The position numbers and the translations under genes were made by a program. From NCBI GenBank assembly GCA_008360975.2, contig CM039182.1, positions 31,359,566-31,423,565 on the forward strand: a DNA stretch of 64,000 nt, written 5' to 3'. Below are positions 37,686 through 47,716 of the stretch, in pieces; the first letter of the stretch is position 1, and each line of letters opens with the position of its first letter. Source of the stretch: Lichenostomus cassidix (Eukaryota > Chordata > Aves > Passeriformes > Meliphagidae). The notes beneath the pieces were generated by a model. It saw only the letters and a list, made by a program, of their open reading frames with translations. It ran no database searches and had not been told where the DNA came from.

Positions 37686-37695
37686 AAAAGGATAT
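37686..37695 (-). promoter_or_regulatory. U12-type 5' splice site ATATCCTTTT
   Basis: This minus-strand donor directly follows exon base 37,696. It would pair with U11 and then U6atac snRNA. It is the AT-starting form of the minor-class donor, which is extremely constrained, so a ten-base match at the exact codon-preserving junction is unlikely to be chance. Confidence 0.92.
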
Positions 37696-37774
37696 TGCCT
37701 CAGAAGTGCCTGGCACAAGTCATCGGTCGTCATGAAAACTGTGTATGTGAGAAGGAAGTCATCCAGGAGAGTTT
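37696..37774 (-). CDS. RAPGEF5: RAPGEF5 exon A (first in window): REM domain start
   Basis: The exon is 79 nt: two bases completing a Glu codon, 25 full codons, then CA of a split His codon. It encodes TLLDDFLLTY followed by TVFMTTDDLCQALLR, the beginning of the RasGEF N-terminal (REM) domain. This helical module packs against and stabilises the catalytic domain. The acceptor is a clear cttcctctacag. The 3' end is not a GT donor: the exon stops at GGCA and the intron opens with ATATCCTTTT, a U12-type AT-AC donor. Joined to the next exon this restores the conserved LLRHY sequence. Confidence 0.93.
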
Positions 37775-38724
37775 CTGTAGAGGAAGACAAAGAAAGTCCA
37801 AGGTACAATACATTAGCAAGAGCAAGAAGAGAGTATCTACTCCTGTTACTGTGCATGGCAGGAACAGGACCCCCACCCTTAAAAGAAGGTCTAAACAATA
37901 CAGAATACATAAACCTTCAAGTTTCAAAAAGTTAACATGGTGTTGCCACTACAGAGATCAGTCCCTTTATTTAATAAGCACATCCTCAGCTCCCAAAGCA
38001 CCAAAAGGCACAAGTATGCACAAAATAATTAATAATAGTTCAGAAATCAGTAAGAAACAGTCCTTATCCTTATAACAAACACTGCCACCCTGGTCAGCTC
38101 AGCTACACACAAAGCAGCCTTTCCACATATTAACTTGTTCTGGAAATTCAGAAGAACAGCTTTTAGTAATAGGAGAGAAAACTAGGATTGCCATGAACTG
38201 TGATAAAAATCTATGCACAGTAGTTGAGAACCATGAAATAAATATATTCAGATCTTTAGCTGGTTGGTTAGTCTTGCAGGCATCACTGTTAGTGCTGAGA
38301 AGTTTTCTCTAAGGTTTGTTCAACTGTGTAACAAAGGGTTTTTTCTCCCCCTGGTTTCTACCAGCATTACAAAACTGGGCTGAAGGTACTTGCTCACAGA
38401 GCATCCCTACACACTGCAGCTGTAGCACCTCAGCTTGTCAGGACAAACAGCCAGTTTGGATCTCAGTGTAACTTTTTCATTCTTCATTCCCATGTCACAC
38501 TATTTTTAGGATTTATCCAAACCTCTGCTGCCCAGAGCACTGGGCTGAAAGTCCTGACTTGTTCTTGGATGACAGGGCTCAAGGGTAATGTGGTGGTCTT
38601 CAACAACCCAGTGGCAACACGGAGGTAAGACCAAGCCAGATGTTTCCTGGAGGTGTGCTTCAAAATGATATGAGGCAACCATCAGAGATGGCAACAAAAG
38701 AAAATTTGTCTAAATCAAGGTACT

Positions 38725-38900
38725 TATTTTAAACTCCTGTGAGGAGGTCCAACCCCTGTGACAGGTTATCTGTTAATTTATTCAGGGCTTGCCTGTGCAA
38801 AGCTCTGAGCATCCTGCTCTAACTGAACCTGCTTCCAGCATGGGTTGTACCCGATGGTTTCACAGCTCCCTTCCAACTGAAATTATTATAAAATTCTTAA
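38725..38900 (+). mobile_element. CR1 LINE 3' fragment, plus orientation
   Basis: The plus strand shows the usual CR1 3' tail: AAAGCTCTGAGCATCCTGCT, a degraded GGGTTG..C..GATGGT segment, then CTCCCTTCCAACTGAAATTA and a terminal ATTATAAAATTCTTA-type end. This is the opposite orientation to the 12.2 kb copy. The preceding 38,560-38,700 may be a diverged upstream part of the same element, but that is uncertain. Confidence 0.75.
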
Positions 38901-40679
38901 ATCAATTTGCTTCCAATTTTAGCAAACTACTTATACATGATGCGTAATCCAGGAGTGACTCTGTATTCACACAACAAAATCTTCTATGCAAACAGACAGT
39001 TGTATTGGTCCTTTTAACCACAAAATTGAAAGGTTTAAGTTTGCTTTTCTGGTGTTGGTGGGGTTTTTTCCCCAAACAGTAAAATCTTCCTCAAGTTTTG
39101 AGGTGTTCCTGTTGACTGTATTTCTTTTAATTTCAGCAAATATGCTGTGTTCCCTTTAACAAGAGAACAGCTCTGGTTTTTTTCAGGTAAGAACAGAAAC
39201 ATGGACAGAGGCTGAACAATAACAGAAGTGATTTCAGTTATATTGTAGAGCAAAAATATTTTACCAGTATAACTAGCTGGTAATAGTTAGCACCAATTAT
39301 ACTAAGTTGTGATTTAAGTGGTGGATTTACATCTGCAATGACTAAGGGCCAAACCATACCTCACAGGAGAAAGATAAGGCTGAGTCCTGATTTCTGTATC
39401 CTGGTTTTCTCACTGTTTGTGATTTGTTCTGGTCCAAGCTAGTGCTTGTGTGTGAGTGTGCAACTGAGAGCATCCCAGCAGTTTTTCACAGCAAGGCTGC
39501 AATTTCACAATAATTTAGAACAATTTCTGTTACAGCTGCTTTGGACCCCCTTATCAGTAAATTATTGATCCCATAGCTTCAGTGCACAATGGCAATGAGA
39601 ATTCATCCATGTATCATTCACAGACAGATCTCACATAGATAAACATGGATGGATAGCTAATGACATCCCACTCTGTGAGCATGAGATTCAAAATGCCTCC
39701 ATCATATTTTTAAAATATTAAAATAAATCTATCTAGCTCAATGCATTTAACACAGCTGGTCTAGAAAGAGTCTTGATCTAGATGCATAGGTAAAGCCCCT
39801 TCCACTCAGAAGCAAAACAATTAAATCCTTTATTCTACCCAACATTGTTAAAAATGGTGGAAAGTATTATCTCTGCATAAAAAGAGTATTTTGTCTCAGT
39901 AAATGACAAGACATGGTGAACAGCTTGTTCTCTATCTGAAAGGTCATCTATTCATTCTCTTGCATGTCTTTTGGATGATACAATGCGGCTATTAAAGTTG
40001 GAGGTTTCACAAACATTTATTTGGAAACAGCTGAGATTGGAGTCAACAAACACATTTCAGTTCTTTATTGAACTATGTGACTGTGCAGAGATCCTCACAA
40101 AGTCAAGGAGACATTCACAACAGATTATTTCCCTAATTTCCTGCTCTGTGTAGGTGATATCTGAGTTTCAGCAAAACACAACCACGTGTTCGGAAAAGAA
40201 ACTAAATTCTAGTTGAAGCAAAACTGCGATACTTATCAATGAACTTTTCTAATTGTTTAAAATAGTGTGACTTTAGCATCATAACTGGTGTTTAAAAAAC
40301 AGCTTATAGGTTTATTACCCGATAATCTGTTTTCCAGATGTCCATCTTCAATTCTTCCAGCATCCCAAAGTGTTGGGATGGAAAGAAAGGCTGGTTTTAC
40401 TGTAATTTCGGGTTTTTTTCTTTTTTATTTTCTTGCAAGAACTATGTTAAAGATATTACTAATGCAATTCTCTCTCAAAAAAACCCATACCAAACCAAAC
40501 AGTGATGGAAAGTCTGAAAATGTACATTTGTTCAGATAACTCATAATTGGTTTTAAGCCCTCTGTTCATCTCCCTCTGTCTCCATGTCCTTCCATTCACA
40601 GTCTCTGGGTTCTAACAACCTAATTGAAATAAGGTGTTATCACTCAGCCCACTTAAAGTTGCACATACGTAAAGCAACT

Positions 40680-40706
<27 letters not shown>
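40680..40706. repeat. (AT)n microsatellite
   Basis: About 12-13 uninterrupted AT dinucleotides, followed by AAAACA. Confidence 0.97.
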
Positions 40707-40711
<5 letters not shown>

Positions 40712-42984
40712 AGTAATTTCTTTCATCCTCTAAATGCAGGAAAAAAAAGCTAAGAAGAAAGTTAATAAATTATGTTTCCCACAGCTTGTGTATAGGCTAC
40801 ATTTCTTCAAAGTGCCTCTGAACATGTTTAGAAATTTAAACCCTAGAGGAATGTTTTGAACAAAAAAAGTCTGGATTATACATGTGGTCCATTAATAGCA
40901 TCACTCGTCCATTAAATTACTTTAACAAGTAAGCAATGAAAGTGCTTTTGCAAGATTAAATATCTATTACCAGACGTCACCTAAAGACTTTACAATAATA
41001 TTCATATTTTAAGATGCCTGAACTAGCTTATAGGTATTTCCCTGAAGTCCTACTGTTCACTGTAACTATCTTCTGTTTTCTTCCTAAATGCCCTGTAATT
41101 TAAACTCATTCCAGAATGGTTTTTCATGTCATAGCAGGAACACAAAACCTGAGGGTGTACTGATACTTCACAAATAATGTGCTTAAAACAAACAATTGCA
41201 CACTTGTCAGACACTTTTGGATATTAATATATGTCCACAAATAATGATTTGCTGGTGTTAACCTACAAATGGAGAGAAAGTGTAACCATGAGAGGACTTA
41301 TTCACAGCATATTAGTCAGTCTGTTACTAATGGCCACTAAGAGCAGTAAATTTGAATGAGGAAGGGCTGTAAGTGTACAAGTCGGGCTGACAATTATGAA
41401 CAAAAGTCTTTCTGGGTTTTTTCTGTTTAGTTGCATTTGATTTAAGAGTTAAAAAAAAGGCAATTCCAGTCAAATCATTAATAATTTACAGTTCACCATA
41501 CCTCCACTCAGAATGGCAGTGAAATGCATACCCCTTTTAAAATTTTACTCCATGTACCAGTTTCTGCATAAATTTGTGACCATTTCCCCTATTATTCCTG
41601 TAGCAAAAGTTTTTCTAGCATTTGTTGCAAACAGGGAGAATAAAATGCACAGGAATAGTTGGGGAAAAAAAGATATTGGAAGGGAAATCTTAGTGCAAAA
41701 GCCTGTGATGCTATGATATTTTTTTAATTTTTCTTCTTCATGAATTTTTATTTAATCTTTTTCTTCTAGCCATCAATCTAACTTTTCTTTTTTCCTCACG
41801 ATTTTCCTTTATTTGACTAGGCAATTATTACAAAGTCTGCCTTTAAATTGCAGCTATGGAATATTTAATTTCAAAGACAATTTCAAGCATTTTAAATCTT
41901 CATTAAGACATGCAACAGAACCAGCACAAGTCCCACGGCCTCCTGTTCCTGCAGCTCTTTGGGGCAGCCTTAGGCAGTAATCTCACCAAACCAATTGTGT
42001 GCGAGTTCCACAGGCATAAAAATAATAAAAAAGCAGGCACTGTGCTTGTTTGTTATTAAATAATCAATTTGCACCAGCATCTGCTGAGCCAGTTTCTGTC
42101 AGGCTATGAGTCCCTCCTTTCCTCAAGTGAAGCAAACCATGGACACCAGCTTTACCAGGAACAGTCAGTGCTGCTCATCCCATTGTTCTGCAATGAACAA
42201 GTCCTTCTGTAAGACACATTTCGAGTGGCTGAGGGGTAGAAAGAGCAGTGGACAGACCCTCTAACACATGTGAAACATTCAGGGAGCATTTGCTTTCAGC
42301 TGGTTACTGAAAGACCCAGCAACACATCTCCAAGAGAAGTTGCAACTGTATTGTGTGTATAGGGCAATGACAGCCAACAGCAAGGGGTGTATTTGGTGGA
42401 GAAAGGGGAACTAAATTCCCAGAGACAGTAAATGATAAAATATTTAGCTAAACAACACATCATATATTCCCACCTACTTTAAAAATTGACAGGATTCCCT
42501 GCTGCTTTCTATTTGCCCACTTCCCTCTCTAACGGAATATAACCTTTCTCTCTGAGAAAACAACTCTACAAATACAACTCAAGGAGATGGTACAGTTATA
42601 AATGCCAGGAGGAAAGAATGGGTTTCCTACATGGGTTTGCACACCAAATCTGATTTTCCAATGGTTTCTTTTCTCCTCTCTCAACCCTCTTATCTAGGCA
42701 GGGTATTAGTTACTAAGGCTTAGGACAGAAATTAATACAGACCTGTAGAGAAAAATCATCTGTGACACACATCTAACAAATCAGGCAGTACACTTCATAG
42801 TGTTGCCATGTGAAACATCTGTAACTTCTTCTCAAACTAGAGCATTTTCTTAAACTACTGCAGTGGTAGGAAGCATCAATGGAGCAGCCTCACATCAATA
42901 ACTTGTAACATAAACATGAAAAGAGACTTAATCTAAAGGAAATGCCTTTGCCAAATGGAGTAAAAATTAAATTCATTTGATTAA

Positions 42985-43018
42985 ATTAGATATATTTGAT
43001 TGTATTAGATATATTTGA
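42985..43018. repeat. Two-copy direct repeat, 15 bp at 19-bp spacing
   Basis: ATTAGATATATTTGA occurs at 42,985-42,999 and 43,004-43,018. Confidence 0.9.
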
Positions 43019-43913
43019 GCTCTAAAAAGCAAATACTAGAAAAGCTATATCACAGAATGAGTAAGGAAGGAAAGGCAGGGAAACATTTGGGTGTTACAGA
43101 TAGTTCCACATTTCTAACTACCTACCTAGCAATTTATATGTTCACATATTATTTACTAAAAAGCACATGCACCAACCAGCATCTTTAGGCCAACACAGCT
43201 AAACCAATACTGCATATACATTTACATTACAAACATGTGCAATAGCTCAGACTGCATTTAGAATACACCTATTGCCCTGCTGCTAATATTAGACACACTG
43301 TCCAGCTAAGCCAGATATAATTATTCCTAATGCTTGAGTCCTTAATCCCGTTATACCCACAAGAAGAGATAACTTGATGACAAATTCCAGTTTGTCCTGG
43401 TTTTTGGATCAGACTACTACGTCCTGAATACATTTTGGTTTCCTACTTCTCAATTGCTGCCAACACAAAAAGAAAAAAAAAATAAGCCAAACAAGTCCTC
43501 CCACTCTCCCACTTTCAGGGACAAACTGACTGCTGAGATGACAAGAACCATTCTCTTTTTCATATCAGGCTGTACAGAGCAACTTTGCAGACCCTATTAT
43601 TTCCACTCTGTAGCATTTTTTTCCATGTTCTTGCCATTATTTGCTTATTTAAATATTATTAAAAAAAATAAAGCTATGCAAAACAAGAAAACAACAGGAT
43701 TTAAAATATCCAATGCATTGAAGTTTTTTCTTATAACTGCATGGTTTACAAAAGGTAAATTCCTCTATAAAGAGGCATATAAGCATATAGACTACATGCA
43801 TATAGATTCTATACTCCCTTCTCTGCAGATTGTCTGTGTCGTGTACTGTTAGTTGGGGAGAGGGTATTGAGAGTGAAATCTGTTAAACTGCAAAGAAAAA
43901 CAAGTAATCTGCT

Positions 43914-43932
43914 TTTTTGGGGGGGTGGGGGG
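43914..43932. repeat. T-run followed by G-run (G7 T G6)
   Basis: TTTTTT is followed directly by seven G, one T and six G on the plus strand. With only two G runs it is not by itself a four-tract quadruplex. Confidence 0.9.
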
Positions 43933-46900
43933 CTGCTTTTTTAAACTTATCACTATTCTGAACCTAAATCTCTTCGACTTTGCACTGTACAAATCCATTG
44001 TGAATGGCTGTGCAAGAATTACAGAATGATTTAAGGGTTTTCCAGGCTTGTATTCCACGCTAAATCGGATTATAAGAAAATATAGATAAAGCACTGGCAT
44101 GCAAGTCTTTTTCCACGTTATGCAAAGTAGTGATTCAGCTTTCTCCAAGGATTTGCTGGTGGAGGCCAAACCTGCATGGAGATTGAAGGAAAAACCAAAC
44201 AACAAAAAAGAGAAAAAAAATTGCTTGAATGAACACGCCACTGGAATTCAGCAACTCACAGATTAAAACTACTCTTGCCATAGTAGTGGCAAGCCTTAGT
44301 CATTCCACAGAGCAGTTGTGGTTGTCACTATGTGTATGAGAGAATTACACTGAGAGAATGAAAACTCATGCACTGAACTAAAAATATAACACTTTAAACT
44401 CTGTGCTTTCCAAGCAGAGGAAATCACTGTGTCCATCCTGCTCAACTTATCTTTCAGGAATATAAAAAATAAATAGAGGTCTTCTATTTAACAAATAAAT
44501 AGATATCTTCTTCAACCTCAGCATGTTAAAACTTGAGTATAATGTATTGGTCCATCAGCATGTAGGAACTCCAGCAGCACAAAATACAAGTGGGGGCTTC
44601 ACATTTTTCAAACATCAGTGCAAACTCTGAGGGTTTTTTTGTGTGATAATGAAATCTCTTTGGTGCTTGGGTGGGGGGATATTTTTGAGAAAGACAAAGA
44701 TGAAGCGAAAAATAGATGTATTTTAGGCAACACAGAACAAATTCTAAAACCCTTTAGCTCTGCCATTTCCCATTTGTGACAATGGGAAAGATGACAAGAT
44801 GACCATATGGTCAGCTCTTGACATCCCCTTATGTTAATACACTTACCAGTATTAGCCAGAATTACAAATTTAATGATCATCAACAACTCTGCTCTCAGTT
44901 ACATTCAGCACATCATCCCTACCTTGCAGGACCAGACACTTTTCTCTAACGAAGTATATTTGGGGAAAAGAAACCAACAGCTAAACCAGCTTAATCCTTT
45001 GGAATTTTTATCCTCCTGTCTATGACTAAAAAGCTGGGATCAATAACACTAATGCACCTTCTGACCTCATACCACGTACTGGAAATAATGTTTCAGAAAG
45101 AAAATATTCACTGATGGGGTTAGCAACACCACACTGATCAGAAATAGTTAAGGCTTGCATCTCTCACAAGCATGAAGAAAGGCAGCCCTATGAGATGGAG
45201 TTACAGCTGGGCACACAGACAGATGAGCCCTGTGCCTGAGTAAAATGGATGCTGATTACTAACTATTCTATAGGGAATAAATACTTTTTTCTATTTTAAA
45301 TATTCAGTCACTGGGTTCAAATTAAACGAAATGAGGGCTACAGTGAAGCATTTTCAAGTTTTTCAGCCTCTCAGTGCTGAAAGCTCACAGCCTTGATAAA
45401 TTCTTGTCACAGCTCTTCCTCCCTTCTGCAAAACGAGAAAAATTATAACTCACCTCAAGGCAGACAGACAAAGCTACACGTAGATTTTTTGTGTGGTTTA
45501 GCTCACATAATACTATGCAATGCTCTGAAACCTTTCAGCAATGCAAACACAGGTCCTGAGAGCTGAGTTGTAATCAGAAAATTGCTTGTTCTGCAGAAAC
45601 GGAAAAACGATTTGATGGCAGTAACTCTTTTCAAAGATAGAAGTTTCTCAGTAATCTGCAATTCCACAGCAATTTACTAAAAATGTCAGAATGTGTCCGA
45701 CTACAAACAGTAAATGCAAATTGCTCTCTGATCTAGCAAGATATTGGTCATGTCTGAGAGGGTGCTGAGAGGTCCCAGACCTCCCTTGCATTCAGCAGAT
45801 GGCAACCGCGCTCAGGACCTTGCAGGATTAGCCCTTAATTCAAAATTGAATCCTCTAACAGTGCTATGCCACCATGGACACAGCATGAAGCAAAAAACAT
45901 GAAAACGATGTTGAGAAAGAAAGGTCAATGAAAAAAAAGAACATCGATATATAATTTGCTGCTAATGTATTAAAACAATTATGGTAGTTATGTCACCTAA
46001 CCACCAAGGCACCAAGAAATCAATGCACAAAGGAATAAAGAGCAAGACATTTATTTCTGGCATTAGGTTAGAAAACTAAAATACATAAGGGCAAGATATT
46101 TAACTTGTACAACCACATTTTTTTTATTAGAGCACAAAAGTCAAACTAGGAATCATTTCTAAGGTCATCTCCCAGAAATTTCTGGCAGTATTTTAACATC
46201 TGCAGAATGAATCAAACACATTCTGTCTGGTAAGGTCAAAGATCCTCCTAAAGTTGCATTCCAGTTGCTGCAATCACATGTACTGCAGCAATTTCTTATT
46301 TTGCTGGAGGGACAAAAAGCCCCGAAACCACAGGCAGAGAGCAAATGTCAAACTCGTCCAGCTTTAATGAGACACTAATTTTGCCACATAGAAATCTGAA
46401 GCTCTCTTTTTTCCCCCCAGGTAGGAGGGAGCCCTGGTGATTCATGTGCAGCTATAATAGTCAGGGGTACTCAAAATTATTGCACAAATCTTCTACGCCT
46501 TATACATTTTGAAGCAGTGGAAACGTTGCCTATAGCAGTCACCCTCAGATATTGATATTTTTTGTTTAGAAAGTGTCTCTGACTGCTGCAACTAAAACAC
46601 TGAAGCTTTCCATGCAGTGAAACTTGACAGTAAACGGAAGTATTTTAAGCACATGTGAAATGTGAAATCCTCACACAAGCAGAAGGCAGACACTCCTTGT
46701 TCACATCAGGCATCTCCCGAAGTACTTGAGGAGAAAAACCCATCCTCTCTTTCCATCGATTGATTAAAATAAGCCAGCCAGGCCCGGATTGCCTGGAGCA
46801 GCAGGACAGAGGATAAAAGATTTAATGGTTCCCTTTCATCCTTCTGCCTGCAGACCAGCTGCCTGAGCACAGCCTGCTGCGATGTGCCCTCCTGGGTTTG

Positions 46901-47675
46901 CACCTCCAGCTCGCACACTGCCTGACACCTCAGGCACTGGTGTGGCTCAGTGAAAGTTGCATGAGCAAGTGCAAAGCAAGGTTCTACTTTTCTGCTTCTG
47001 TCTTGCACAGGAACTTTGCAGCAGTGCTGTCACGCTCCTCCCCAGGCAACCAAGGAGACGCAATGTCTCCAGCTCAGACACCTCAATGACACACGTTCCA
47101 GGTGCCACCAAGAGCTGTCACTGCCTCAGTGATGCCAGCAGGACAGGTATCGTTTTGCTGCCTGCTGGCAGCACAGCTCACAGCCATCCTCCAGCAGCAG
47201 AGAGCAGAGCACAGAAAGGGGCTGGACATTCTTTCCTCCCTGCCACTGGAAGACTGATGCTACCAAACGGGTGCTCTAAGGTGCCTTTAGGCTGCTCGAG
47301 CCTCTCGCCAGGTCCACTAGTCCAGCACACATTCCAGTCTAAAGGGAACTTGAAAATCAGAAATTCAGCTTTCAGAGAGTTAACACAAAAGAAGGTGCAC
47401 TCAGTCTTTATTCTTTTCACCACTGCTGTCCAACACTTATATGGCATTGAAGAATAACCAAGTTTCAAGTTCAGCATATCTTTGTCATTGATGAATTGGA
47501 AAATCTACTCCAAGGAAAATCCAGTATTATATAAGCATAAAAACCACCACATCTTCAAAAAATGATTGTGAGTTCTTAATTTCTAGATCATCTAGATGCT
47601 TTAAAACAGTCTGCTTCTCAGTGACATTTCTTAGACCATGAGCCAAAATTTTCTGTTTACAACCCCAAAATAACA

Positions 47676-47716
47676 TTATATATATATGCACACACACACT
47701 TTTTTTTTTTTTTTTT
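47676..47716. repeat. Compound microsatellite: (TA)n (CA)n (T)n
   Basis: A short TATATATA run passes through GCACACACACAC into a T homopolymer of about 17. Confidence 0.95.

Larger units (their letters stand above)
36739..37695 (-). other. RAPGEF5: U12-type AT-AC intron (957 bp) of RAPGEF5
   Basis: On the minus strand the intron begins ATATCCTTTT (37,695 down to 37,686) and ends CTGCAC (terminal AC at 36,740-36,739). The motif TTCCTTAAC lies at 36,756-36,748, so its branch adenosine (36,749) is ten bases from the intron end. Donor and branch motifs match the minor-spliceosome consensus essentially perfectly. There is no GT donor at the exon end, and no AG acceptor near the next exon keeps the frame. 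Apart from the splice signals I see no gene or repeat here. Confidence 0.93.
3120..37774 (-). other. RAPGEF5: RAPGEF5 gene, 3' portion (15 coding exons plus probable 3' UTR)
   Basis: The span covers all recognised exons. RAPGEF5 is a guanine nucleotide exchange factor that loads Rap-family small GTPases with GTP. It belongs to the EPAC/RAPGEF family but lacks the cAMP-binding module of EPAC1 and EPAC2. The fifteen exons translate without a frame break into 483 residues ending in a stop: partial REM domain (about residues 1-110 of the fragment), RA domain (145-230) and CDC25 catalytic domain (245-470). Family landmarks include [40 protein letters not shown] and NFEKLHMIADTVR. I chose RAPGEF5 over RAPGEF4 because [27 protein letters not shown] and FELSHRIEPR fit RAPGEF5 as I know it. 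The low-coordinate limit is the candidate poly(A) site and is uncertain. Exons encoding the N terminus are outside the window or were missed. Confidence 0.93.

Noticed and set aside
37691..37701. GC-AG donor reading (GAG|GCAATA) for the first intron
   Set aside because: The only nearby AG acceptor (gctaag) would shift the downstream frame, and the AT-AC reading restores the conserved residues with a perfect U12 donor and branch site.
39035..39253. Minus frame containing STGTPQNLRK, superficially like SGTPEKILEH
   Set aside because: Similarity covers only a few residues. The following residues diverge, no donor follows in the right phase, and no LNDL-type continuation exists.
40310..40415. 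Minus-strand segment FLSIPTLWDAGRIEDGHLE with an AG before it and GT after it
   Set aside because: The donor context is weak, there is no family similarity, and the local CATCCC...GGGATG palindrome explains its odd look.
43914..43932. G-quadruplex
   Set aside because: There are only two adjacent G runs, not four tracts with short loops.
44840..44890. Good-looking donor ACTG|GTAAGTG on the minus strand
   Set aside because: There is no convincing acceptor or polypyrimidine tract upstream, and the encoded peptide is not RAPGEF5-like.
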